Below are positions 1 to 6,219 of a stretch of DNA of 9,376 nucleotides, piece by piece (the first letter of the stretch is position 1; each line of letters starts with the position of its first letter). Both the position numbers and the translations under genes were made by a program. Under the pieces are notes generated by a model. It ran no database searches. It had not been told where the DNA came from and worked only from the letters and a program-made list of their open reading frames with translations. The DNA lies in assembly GCA_002348045.1 (NCBI GenBank), contig DDYO01000229.1:23522-32897 (forward strand), read 5' to 3'. Origin of the DNA: Anaerolineales bacterium UBA2232. GTDB lineage: Bacteria; Chloroflexota; Anaerolineae; UBA2200.

Positions 1-2
1 GC

Positions 3-491
3 TTTCATGCTCTGATTCGGGAGTTTGATTGGCGTTTTACCGCCGTCGTCAGCTCCGATCCTGGCGGCTTGCCTTTGGCCCTTGCCCTGGCCGAGATGGT
101 GAATGCTCCACTAATCGAACCGGATCAGGCGCAGCCTGACGACCTTGTGCTCCTCGTCTCGAGCCAACTGGTGCAGCCGGAATTGTATGACGTGATTCTG
201 GAGCACCTTCCCGCTCACGTCCTTTCATTCGCTCTCACTGCTCCCTGGCAAGAGGACAAAACGCCGGCACCGGACATCTTGGGTGTTCCCTGCCAGGGAT
301 CGTGCGGTCTGCAGGAGCAGGACTATCAGCAGCGCTCTCCAAGGTCCATGGCCGAGCTGTTGTTGCGCACCCAGCGGAGTCTGCCTCCCGAAGAGAACAT
401 TCAGCAGCAAATGGCATACTACGTCCAACATCACACGCGCTTGCGCTTCCTTGAGGCAACCTCTGAACCAGTTCGCGAGCAGCCTGAGTAG
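3..491 (+). CDS. Unidentified protein, 5' end missing; faint phosphoribosyltransferase-like segment
   Basis: The reading frame is open from the window edge to a TAG at 489-491, giving the last 162 residues of a protein whose start lies outside the window. A start at TTG 69 is possible in frame, but coding-like sequence continues upstream of it, so I treat the gene as truncated by the window. Near the visible N-terminus, TAVVSSDPGGLPLALALAE followed by NAPLI resembles the hydrophobic strand plus 'GG(I/L)PLA.ALA' helix of type I phosphoribosyltransferases. The next strand (DDLVLLVSSQ) sits where the PRPP loop would be, but lacks the acidic pair and the TGGT-type turn, so it is either a degenerate relative or a coincidence. 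The C-terminal half (about 60 residues, rich in Gln, Arg and Leu) is probably helical and I do not recognise it. It ends 14 bases before the MBL-fold gene, so the two are probably co-transcribed. Being a gene is fairly sure; the function is unknown. Confidence 0.7.
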   Translation, partial: FHALIREFDWRFTAVVSSDPGGLPLALALAEMVNAPLIEPDQAQPDDLVLLVSSQLVQPELYDVILEHLPAHVLSFALTAPWQEDKTPAPDILGVPCQGSCGLQEQDYQQRSPRSMAELLLRTQRSLPPEENIQQQMAYYVQHHTRLRFLEATSEPVREQPE

Positions 492-505
492 CCAGGGCAG
501 CAGGA

Positions 506-1126
506 ATGCCTCCGTTCAGGACTTTGGTTGTGGGACCATTCGAAACCAACTGCTACGTGCTGACTCATGGATGCGAGTCGCTGGTCGTTGACCCCGGCGA
601 TGACATTGGGAGGCTCCTGCTGGCCATTCGCGGGACAGAGCTTCGGGCGGTCATCCTCACTCATGGCCACGCTGACCATCACGGTGCTCTCACAGCACTG
701 GTTGCGGCGACCGGCGCCCCCGTCATGGCTCACGAATCCGATTCTGGGCTGTTGCCGTTGCGCCCGGATATCGCCCTCTACCATGCCCAAGAGATTTGCG
801 TAGGCCCGGTTCGCCTGGCCGTTTCCCATGTACCAGGCCACACACCAGGCAGCGTTGTGCTGGGCCTTAATGATGGCCACATGCTTGTCGGTGACAGCGT
901 CTTTGCCGGAGGACCAGGACACACCGAGACTCCTGCTGACCTCGCCCTCCTGATCAAATCCCTGATGTCTCACGTCTTCTCCTGCGGTGATGATACCGTC
1001 TTGTTTCCAGGCCACGGTGGGGCCACCACGGTCGGGCAGGAGAGAAGGGGCTTTGACAACCTCGTGCGCTCCGGCTGGCCCCCTGGTTTGTGCGGCGACG
1101 TCACCTGGGCTGATGCCCGACGATGA
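506..1126 (+). CDS. MBL-fold metallo-hydrolase, glyoxalase II-like
   Basis: This 206-residue protein has the full metal-binding set of the metallo-beta-lactamase superfamily. The signature THGHADHHG at residues 52-60 supplies H53, H55, D57 and H58. H112 lies in PGHTPGS (110-116), D130 in GDSVF (129-133), and the last histidine is H170 in LFPGHGG. The N-terminal strand pattern, with ETNCYVL followed by VVDPGDD, is typical of the small YcbL/glyoxalase II-like subgroup, which hydrolyses thioesters such as S-lactoylglutathione; the length of about 200 residues also fits. All metal ligands are present, so a dinuclear zinc or iron hydrolase active in the cytoplasm is expected. No signal peptide is seen and the substrate cannot be told from sequence. 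ATG 506 has only a weak AGGA just upstream, and translation may be coupled to the preceding gene, which ends 14 bases earlier. The tail after residue 180 is not conserved in the family as I know it. Confidence 0.93.
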   Translation: MPPFRTLVVGPFETNCYVLTHGCESLVVDPGDDIGRLLLAIRGTELRAVILTHGHADHHGALTALVAATGAPVMAHESDSGLLPLRPDIALYHAQEICVGPVRLAVSHVPGHTPGSVVLGLNDGHMLVGDSVFAGGPGHTETPADLALLIKSLMSHVFSCGDDTVLFPGHGGATTVGQERRGFDNLVRSGWPPGLCGDVTWADARR

Positions 1127-1160
1127 TGCGCAGAGCACGGCCATGCCTTGGCGAAGAGCC

Positions 1161-1200
1161 CAGCTTAGGCTGACCTCAGTCTTTAGAGACTGGCAAGCTG
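1161..1200. other. Imperfect hairpin between MBL-fold and GNAT genes
   Basis: CAGTCT (1177-1182) pairs with AGACTG (1187-1192) around a four-base TTAG loop. CAGCTT (1161-1166) pairs with AAGCTG (1195-1200), and GC 1169-1170 can pair with GC 1193-1194. The right arm is continuous, while the left arm carries two bulges (AG and TGACCT). No T-run follows, so it is not a standard intrinsic terminator. It could be a weak terminator, an RNA-stabilising stem or a protein site. The pairing is seen directly; any role is inference. Confidence 0.45.
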
Positions 1201-1260
1201 GAACACAACATCATCCATGTATGGAGGCAGGCTACGACCAGAGAAGACCGGGCGCCCTCA

Positions 1261-1896
1261 GTGCAAGGACTCCAGAATGAGCCGGTGAGTTTGTGCAGCC
1301 CACGCCTGGTCATCCGTAACATCACACGGCAGGACCTGGACGCCATGGACTCGTGGAGACCATATGACGATCCGATGGCGGCGCTGTGGAATGTAGCTCG
1401 AAGTAGCAGCTTCGGACGTGACATCTGGTACGCGGTCTACGGTGGTGATCCAGCCCGGCTGTGGTATGCTGTGGAGCGGCAGTGCGACGGAAGAGTCATC
1501 GGATCTTTGAGTCTGAGGGAGATCATGGTGCCCGAGTCAGCCAGGCTCGGTATCGGCTTTGGCAGTGAGTACGTCGATCAGGGCTATGGGACCGAGGCGT
1601 TGGTGTGTTTTCTTCCCCACGTCTTTGAGGCTATCGGGCTGAGACGCCTGCTATTGGATGTAGCTGCGCCGAACCTCCGCGCCATCCATGTGTACGAGAA
1701 GCTTGGCTTCCAGTACACTGGACGCGACTATCGCGTTATCCCCTCCCATCACGACCTAACATTCCTGGACGATCCTTCGTATCGCGACATGCGCAGCTTC
1801 TTTACCCGGCGCTTTGGCCAGGTGCGTCTGTTGTTCTTGCACATGGCTCTCGAACGAGCCAAGTGGCGCGCCATGTCCGCTGAAAGGGACCCATAG
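1261..1896 (+). CDS. GNAT-family N-acetyltransferase, RimJ/RimL-like
   Basis: The protein (211 residues from GTG 1261) fits the GCN5-related N-acetyltransferase fold, which moves acetyl from acetyl-CoA to an amine. The N-terminal strand SPRLVIRNIT (13-22) is the usual 'tpRLxLRxxt' opening of the RimJ/RimL branch. Motif A is ARLGIGFGSEYVDQGYGTEAL (split here: strand 94-100, CoA loop DQGYGTEAL 106-114). Motif B is NLRAIHVYEKLGF (138-150), with the conserved asparagine and the tyrosine often acting as general acid. About 55 residues after the GNAT core (SHHDLTFLDDPSY onward) form an extra basic, helical tail. The start is uncertain: no clear ribosome binding site precedes 1261, and GTG 1285 would place the start directly before the conserved strand. 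The acceptor (protein, antibiotic or metabolite) cannot be told. The stop lies one base before the MFS gene, so the two are almost certainly translated from one mRNA. Confidence 0.88.
   Translation: MQGLQNEPVSLCSPRLVIRNITRQDLDAMDSWRPYDDPMAALWNVARSSSFGRDIWYAVYGGDPARLWYAVERQCDGRVIGSLSLREIMVPESARLGIGFGSEYVDQGYGTEALVCFLPHVFEAIGLRRLLLDVAAPNLRAIHVYEKLGFQYTGRDYRVIPSHHDLTFLDDPSYRDMRSFFTRRFGQVRLLFLHMALERAKWRAMSAERDP
1883..1889 (+). promoter_or_regulatory. Ribosome binding site deciding the MFS start
   Basis: AAAGGGA lies 8 bases before GTG 1898, inside the last codons of the GNAT gene. It supports GTG 1898 over the longer frame from ATG 1814, which would add 28 residues that overlap the acetyltransferase gene and do not look like MFS sequence. 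Confidence 0.65.
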
Positions 1897-1897
1897 C

Positions 1898-3106
1898 GTG
1901 GCCAACGCGGCGAAAATCTGGCATCGCGACTTTGTCCTCGTGTTTCTCGCCAACTTTTTCACCATGTGCAGCTTCTACTTCTTGCTGGCCGCCGTGCCTC
2001 GCTACATCACGGGTCCCCTCGGCGCTGGGGCCGAGATGGTAGGTCTGCTGGGTACGATCGCCTCTTTGCCGTGCCTCCTCTTCCGCCCCGTAGCCGGCTT
2101 CTTGGCTGACCGTCTGGGTCGTCGGGCTGTCTACGTGCCTGCCATGTTCGTATTCACCGCAGCGGCCTTTGGCTACGTGCTCGCGACCTCCATCTCCAGC
2201 CTGGTAGTCATACGCCTGGTCTACGCGATTCCTTTTGCCCTGGCCACTACCACGGCCATGACCATTGCCGGCGACATGGTGCCCGCGGACCGCAGGGGTG
2301 AGGCCATTGGCTACTACGCTCTGGGCCAGATTCTGGCCATGGGGGTTGGACCTTCAGTTGCCACTGTGGTTCTTGGCGAAGGCGAGTTTTCCAGGGTATT
2401 TGTGGTTGGAGGAATTGTCTCGCTGGGAGCGCTGGCATGCAGCTTGCTCTTGCGCTATCGCCCAGTTCAGGGGACGGACCGCCGATTTTCTGTTCAGAAG
2501 ATGTATGAGGCCCGGGTTGTTCCCGTGGCCATCACGACCACTCTTATCACCTTGGGCTACACGACGCTGACGAACTTTGTGCTGCTGTACGGTATTGAGC
2601 GCGGGATTAGCAACTTTGGAGCGTTTTTTTCCATCTACTCCCTGGGGATCATGCTCATGCGATTTGCCGGCGGCCGCCTCATGGACCGAAAAGGCCCCAA
2701 GTCAGCCATCCCCATCGGCATGCTCACTCTTGCCGTAGGTTATGTCATGCTGGCGCGGGCTGCTGGAACCTGGAGTTACTTTGCCGCCGCCTTCGCGATT
2801 GGGCTAGGCTGGGGGCTGGCCGTACCATCGCTTCAGGCGATGTCCTTGGCCATGGTTGAGCCAGAGAGCCGAGGTGCCGCGAGCGCCACCTACCTGAGTG
2901 GCTTCGACTTGGGAGTCGGAGGTGGCGCCTACATCATGGCCCGGGTGGCCACTGCCGTTGGCGGCTACTCCAACATGTACCTCGTATCTGCCGCTCTGAC
3001 GTTGGTTTCGATGGTGCTTCTCTTGGGTTGGGTTCTCCCAAGGTATCGACCCACGCCAGACCACGATGCTGAACACAGTGCATTGCCCCACATCGTCGTT
3101 CGCTGA
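1898..3106 (+). CDS. Major facilitator superfamily transporter (12 TM)
   Basis: This 402-residue protein has the length and layout of a 12-helix MFS carrier. The first helix is at about residues 11-32. The diagnostic motif A between helices 2 and 3 is GFLADRLGRR (67-76), and its second-half counterpart is GRLMDRKGPK (259-268). ADRRGEAIGYYALG (130-143) is the loop and helix-5 start common in drug-efflux-type carriers of the YwoG/YfkF kind, and EPESRGAASA (321-330) is the matching C-terminal version. The cytoplasmic loop between halves is at about 186-205. Such proteins export small hydrophobic compounds or sugars by proton antiport; the substrate here cannot be told. The gene starts with GTG one base after the acetyltransferase stop, and 26 bases separate it from the methyltransferase. 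A modifying acetyltransferase next to an efflux-type carrier would suit self-protection or detoxification, but that is inference. The tail after residue 380 is short, hydrophilic and probably cytoplasmic. Confidence 0.9.
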   Translation: MANAAKIWHRDFVLVFLANFFTMCSFYFLLAAVPRYITGPLGAGAEMVGLLGTIASLPCLLFRPVAGFLADRLGRRAVYVPAMFVFTAAAFGYVLATSISSLVVIRLVYAIPFALATTTAMTIAGDMVPADRRGEAIGYYALGQILAMGVGPSVATVVLGEGEFSRVFVVGGIVSLGALACSLLLRYRPVQGTDRRFSVQKMYEARVVPVAITTTLITLGYTTLTNFVLLYGIERGISNFGAFFSIYSLGIMLMRFAGGRLMDRKGPKSAIPIGMLTLAVGYVMLARAAGTWSYFAAAFAIGLGWGLAVPSLQAMSLAMVEPESRGAASATYLSGFDLGVGGGAYIMARVATAVGGYSNMYLVSAALTLVSMVLLLGWVLPRYRPTPDHDAEHSALPHIVVR

Positions 3107-3132
3107 CCTGTGTTCGGCCGAAAGGTTAGACG

Positions 3133-4002
3133 ATGGAAACCATCCTTTCCAGCGCCGACCATCAAGTCGTCATCGGTCACTCCCACCCGACTGTTCTGAT
3201 TGGTGAACGCATCAACCCGACGGGCAAGAGCAAGTTGGCAGCTGCCCTCGCGAACAGGGACTGGCCGGCAGTCCAGAGGGAAGCCACCGACCAGATCGCG
3301 GCGGGTGCTGACGTACTGGATGTCAACGTCGGAGTGTCCGATCAGGACCAGGTCATCCTCCTGCCTCAGGTTATCAAGCTGCTGATGGACACGGTCACTG
3401 CTCCACTGTGCCTGGACAGCGATGACGCCCGCGCCATCGAGGCGGGCCTGCGCATCTACCGAGGAAAAGCTCTTGTCAACTCAGTGCGTGGTGACCAGGC
3501 CTCGATGGACACGATACTGCCCCTGGTGAAAGAGTACGGTGCCGCAGTAATAGGATTGACGATGGACGAGAACGGGATTCCCAGCCGCTCCGACCAGCGA
3601 ATCGCCATCGCCCACAAGATCGTAGAGCGCGCTGTCCGCATGGGCATAGAACCGGAGAACGTGATCATCGACTGCCTGGCTCTTCCCATTGCCACTGACA
3701 GCAGCACGGCTCTCATCACACTGAGCGCCATTCAAGGCGTTCACTCTCAATTGGGCGTCAATCAGACTATAGGTGCCAGCAACGTGTCGTTTGGGCTTCC
3801 CAGCCGGGGCATTCTTACCGGTGAGTTTCTCGGCCTTGCCCTGCAGATGGGCGTCACTTGCCCCGTGGTAGACGCGGCCCAGGTGCGCCCCGCCGTTCTG
3901 GCTGCGGATGTGTTACTGGGGCGGGACGAGTACGCCCTGCGCTTCATTCGCGCCCACCGTCAACGAGAGAAGACTCTACACGCCGACTCAGTAAAGCGCT
4001 AG
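3133..4002 (+). CDS. Methyltetrahydrofolate:corrinoid protein-type methyltransferase (pterin-binding fold)
   Basis: This 289-residue protein is a dihydropteroate-synthase-like TIM barrel of the methyltetrahydrofolate branch (AcsE, MtgA and the central MetH domain). Those enzymes move the methyl of methyl-THF to, or from, the cobalt of a corrinoid protein. Landmarks in order are IGERINPTGKS (23-33), AGADVLDVNVG (57-67), CLDSDDARAIEAGL (93-106), ALVNSV (113-118), IGLTMDENGIP (140-150), IIDCLALPI (178-186) and GASNVSFGLPSRG (214-226). D95, N116, D180 and N217 appear to match the pterin-binding residues D75, N96, D160 and N199 of the Moorella enzyme (my alignment by eye). It is not a dihydropteroate synthase, as the ERIN and SNVSFGLP motifs mark the methyl-THF branch. 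ATG 3133 has AAAGG (3121-3125) seven bases upstream. No corrinoid protein, activator or Wood-Ljungdahl gene is visible nearby, so the methyl acceptor is unknown. Confidence 0.9.
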   Translation: METILSSADHQVVIGHSHPTVLIGERINPTGKSKLAAALANRDWPAVQREATDQIAAGADVLDVNVGVSDQDQVILLPQVIKLLMDTVTAPLCLDSDDARAIEAGLRIYRGKALVNSVRGDQASMDTILPLVKEYGAAVIGLTMDENGIPSRSDQRIAIAHKIVERAVRMGIEPENVIIDCLALPIATDSSTALITLSAIQGVHSQLGVNQTIGASNVSFGLPSRGILTGEFLGLALQMGVTCPVVDAAQVRPAVLAADVLLGRDEYALRFIRAHRQREKTLHADSVKR

Positions 4003-4007
4003 TGCGC

Positions 4008-4021
4008 GGCCTCTTGAGGCC
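4008..4021 (+). terminator. Short GC-rich hairpin after the methyltransferase gene
   Basis: GGCCTC (4008-4013) and GAGGCC (4016-4021) form a perfect inverted repeat five bases after the stop codon, best folded as a 5-bp stem with a CTTG loop. No T-run follows, so termination is only possible, not shown. Confidence 0.4.
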
Positions 4022-4035
4022 TCTGACAGGGCTGT

Positions 4036-4068
4036 GCACCGAGCATGGTGAGCACATGCAGCCGGTGC
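4036..4068. other. Two-part hairpin in the convergent gap
   Basis: GCACCG (4036-4041) pairs with CGGTGC (4063-4068), and inside it GCATG (4043-4047) pairs with CATGC (4055-4059) around a seven-base loop. One unpaired A on the left faces AGC on the right. Eleven base pairs make it a fairly stable stem in either transcript. It may help stop or process the + strand transcript. Confidence 0.45.
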
Positions 4069-4123
4069 CAATACAAGGCTGACCGGGCTCTCCCAATCCT
4101 GATACGGTTCCGGCGCTGCAAAG

Positions 4124-4176
4124 GCCGGCCTCGGTCAACTGCCCGAAGAAGAGGGCTGCTCACCGAGGCCATTGGC
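4124..4176. terminator. Long inverted repeat between convergent genes, possible two-way terminator
   Basis: GGCCTCGGT (4127-4135) and ACCGAGGCC (4162-4170) form a perfect 9-bp stem. The stem extends outward as GCC (4124-4126) with GGC (4174-4176) across an ATT bulge, and inward as GCCC (4141-4144) with GGGC (4153-4156). It begins 18 bases beyond the stop of the - strand gene, where a terminator for that pair is expected. There is no T-run on either strand, so it would be a non-standard terminator or transcript-end stem. Confidence 0.5.
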
Positions 4177-4193
4177 TAGTACCGAGTCGGCGT

Positions 4194-5273
4194 TCAGCGT
4201 ATGGTCAGGCTCCCAGAACTGAGATCGCGCACTACAATCTCCAGACGGGACTCTGCTGCGGCATAGTCTCTGGTTTCCCAGACGCCTATGTCACCTCGCC
4301 CGCGACTGATCTCCACCAAGTGAGACGGCAGGCGTACGCTGCCCGAACCATCATCGCGAACGTCCACACGCAGGGCCAGTCCCTGAGGCACGGTGATGGT
4401 TGCGCTGCCAGAACCGCCGTCCAGCCGCAACGTCCCGTCGCAATCGGCGCCTATCCGTACCGTCCAGGAGCCCGAGCTAACCTTGCATGTGGCATCGAGG
4501 TGGGTTCCATCGGGCACCACCAGTTCAAAGCTCCCGGAGCCGCCCTCGAGAGTGGCTGCGAAGTTCTGGCGTGAGCCGGGCAAAGTCACTCGCACGCTGC
4601 CCGATCCCCCATCAATATCCAGACTCCTGAGCAGCATTCCCATCAGATCGGCGGTCACCGCACCTGAGCCGCCTTCCACCGTCAGAGCCGTGGGCACACT
4701 TGCGCTGAGACGAACGTCCCAGCGCAGGCGGGCGGCATCAAGGCCAGGGACTCCGAAGGTCAGGACTGCTCCCCGCCTGCCCAGTTGGATGCTGCGTTCG
4801 CTGCCGCCTTGCGCCGTGAACTCCATATCTCCGAACGTGGTGATATCCGCCTCAATCAGAGTCTCCTTATCCAGCCGGGACGTGATCAAGACGGGATCCG
4901 AGGACAGATCTAGCTTGACGCGAGCGGCTGTGGCACCGTCCACGGCCTCGGTGAACCGAAAGGTCCTCACTTCGCCAGACACACTCCGCCCAAGATCGAG
5001 ATAACTGCGACCTAAGCCCAGCCTCGGGCCCACCAGCATCAGGATAACAGCCACGCTGAGACCGCCCAGGCCGATGGCGACGCCAATCCAGCGCGAAATC
5101 CTGCCCAAAAGCAGATCCAGCCCTGCCATGATCAGCAGCAGCGGCCACAGACTGACCAAAGCTGCGACATTGGCCGGACCGATGAGGTCCAGGTTACTCA
5201 GGAGCCACAGCACGCCCAGTCCTATGAGAAGGATTGGCCAAAACAACGAGTGGTGCCTTCGATTCTTGTCCAT
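4194..5273 (-). CDS. Membrane-anchored GGSGS-repeat beta-solenoid protein (DUF5668/LiaF-type TM plus DUF4097-like domain)
   Basis: The protein has 359 residues. A short basic N-terminus is followed by helices at about 11-28, 39-56 and 63-82; the WPILLIGLGVLWLL and LWPLLLIMAGLDLLL pair is the DUF5668/LiaF-like membrane signature. After a linker (83-105) comes an all-beta domain. Its second half repeats a GGSGS-type turn at residues 200, 221, 243, 265, 285 and 307, with related SSGS at 352, a 21-22-residue period. That pattern is typical of the 'putative adhesin' DUF4097 beta-solenoid family, in which turns stack on one side. The family is linked to envelope-stress modules (LiaF, PspC neighbours), but no sensor kinase or regulator lies in this window. 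I chose ATG 5273 because GGGGGA precedes it by three bases; the longer frame from GTG 5363 would overlap the upstream gene. A 28-base gap from the preceding membrane gene implies co-transcription. Domain assignment is by eye and the precise role is unknown. Confidence 0.85.
   Translation of the reverse strand: MDKNRRHHSLFWPILLIGLGVLWLLSNLDLIGPANVAALVSLWPLLLIMAGLDLLLGRISRWIGVAIGLGGLSVAVILMLVGPRLGLGRSYLDLGRSVSGEVRTFRFTEAVDGATAARVKLDLSSDPVLITSRLDKETLIEADITTFGDMEFTAQGGSERSIQLGRRGAVLTFGVPGLDAARLRWDVRLSASVPTALTVEGGSGAVTADLMGMLLRSLDIDGGSGSVRVTLPGSRQNFAATLEGGSGSFELVVPDGTHLDATCKVSSGSWTVRIGADCDGTLRLDGGSGSATITVPQGLALRVDVRDDGSGSVRLPSHLVEISRGRGDIGVWETRDYAAAESRLEIVVRDLSSGSLTIR
4203..4676 (-). repeat. Coding repeat: about seven 21-22-residue units with GGSGS-type turns
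   Basis: Within the solenoid protein the units begin near EGGSGAV (residue 200), DGGSGSV (221), EGGSGSF (243), VSSGSW (265), DGGSGSA (285) and DDGSGSV (307), with a final LSSGSL (351-356) after a break at RGRGDI (324-329). Between turns the residues alternate hydrophobic and polar, as in beta-strands. The units differ enough at the DNA level that this is an old structural repeat, not a recent tandem duplication. Confidence 0.75.
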
Positions 5274-5301
5274 GCTTCCCCCTGTATGCATCTTCGTGCA
5301 G

Positions 5302-6000
5302 CTAGGTAAGAGACGATCCCTCACTCGGCAAGTCATCGGGCACCGTCGGGCTAGGAGCTCCACTTGAAACGACCGGCGGTACCGAAGGACCCGAGCTGGG
5401 CTGTACGGGTGCGGGCGGCACAGGCCCGGACCTGTCGGCGATCACGACACGATTGCGAGCGGAAGACAACACGGCCCGTGCCAGTAATACAGCTCCCAAC
5501 GCGATGACCAGTAATGGTCCCACCAAGCGTGCCAAGAAACGAGGAAGCAAACCACTCAGGTTTAACGCAAACTCGAAAAAGACCATGAGGAACACGAACA
5601 TCAACAGTCCAGTGGTCGCCACGCGACGGCCCTCCGCGATTCGGGTGCCATCGCGATTCCACCAGCCCTGAATCATCAACCCCGCGCCAACTGCTGTCGG
5701 AGCTGCCAGCGTCCATACGTACGCCCAGGTGGCCCACAAGTCGAGGAGGTTCTGAACGAACAGAATCAGGCCCACCGCGGTGAGGATAGAGGCCGGAACT
5801 GCCCACCCCCCGCCTCTTCCCCGGCCCTGAAGGACCATAGCCGCGAAGAAAGCCAGGCCCGGACCGAGGACGAACATGGGCCACAGCAAGCCCCACACGT
5901 TGATGCGAAACACGGCCTCCAGAAGCAAGAGCGTCCCCAGCACAATGAGCGCCAACCCCACCACCAAGCTGCCGAGCATGCCCCGTTTGCCTGTTGACAT
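5302..6000 (-). CDS. Six-TM DUF5668-like membrane protein with Pro/Ser-rich tail
   Basis: The protein has 232 residues from ATG 6000. It shows six likely membrane helices at about 11-29, 36-55, 66-83, 90-110, 130-147 and 157-175. The opening 'GLALIVLGTLLLLEAV' with WGLLWPMFVLGPGL resembles the repeated LWP-containing hairpins of the DUF5668/LiaI-LiaF group. An RDGTRIAEGRR loop (116-126) separates helices 4 and 5. From about residue 186 the protein becomes a soluble tail rich in Pro, Ser, Gly and Val (PVPPAPVQPSSGPSVPP and similar), probably disordered. No catalytic motif is visible. The longer frame reaches GTG 6045, but GGGAGGG at 6007-6013 lies six bases before ATG 6000 and fixes the start. 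Another ATG at 6006 is too close to that site. It sits 28 bases upstream of the solenoid membrane protein in the same direction, so the two likely form an operon and perhaps a complex. The function is not known. Confidence 0.8.
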   Translation of the reverse strand: MSTGKRGMLGSLVVGLALIVLGTLLLLEAVFRINVWGLLWPMFVLGPGLAFFAAMVLQGRGRGGGWAVPASILTAVGLILFVQNLLDLWATWAYVWTLAAPTAVGAGLMIQGWWNRDGTRIAEGRRVATTGLLMFVFLMVFFEFALNLSGLLPRFLARLVGPLLVIALGAVLLARAVLSSARNRVVIADRSGPVPPAPVQPSSGPSVPPVVSSGAPSPTVPDDLPSEGSSLT

Positions 6001-6006
6001 CGTCAT

Positions 6007-6013
6007 CCCTCCC
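6007..6013 (-). promoter_or_regulatory. Strong ribosome binding site for the six-TM protein
   Basis: On the - strand GGGAGGG lies six bases before ATG 6000. It rules out the upstream in-frame GTG at 6045 and makes ATG 6006 unlikely. The rest of 6001-6219 holds no gene and no promoter that I could support. Confidence 0.7.
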
Positions 6014-6219
6014 GTTCGAAAAGATCCGCAGCGTCCAAGCTCCACCAGATCATGGACTTGCCTGCACCATCCTCTATACGCGACTGGAATGGATTAGTTG
6101 CGCCGAGAAGCGGCACCCGTGTCCGCACCGCCACCATCGATCCTCAGGCGCACCAGACAGGATCTGGCCCAAGGCTGTCGCGGCCTCATTCATGACCTGT
6201 GCTCACAACTCAACGCCCG

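Noticed and set aside
431..1144. Long open frame (237 codons) on the - strand opposite the MBL-fold gene
   Set aside because: It mirrors a gene with complete metal-binding motifs, and its own translation has no recognisable domain and a composition typical of an antisense shadow.
1814..1897. Upstream extension of the MFS gene from ATG 1814
   Set aside because: The added residues overlap the acetyltransferase gene and a good ribosome binding site supports GTG 1898.
4393..5004. 203-codon + strand frame opposite the GGSGS-repeat protein
   Set aside because: Its PEPPS-like repeats are simply the complement of the GGSGS codons in the real gene; no ribosome binding site supports it.
5274..5363. 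Upstream extension of the solenoid protein from GTG 5363
   Set aside because: It overlaps the preceding gene and adds a Cys/Arg-rich segment unlike a membrane protein start; GGGGGA supports ATG 5273.
6153..6167. Hairpin CCAGA-5 bases-TCTGG downstream of the DegV gene
   Set aside because: Only five base pairs, more than 50 bases from the stop and without a T-run; such stems arise often by chance in GC-rich DNA.
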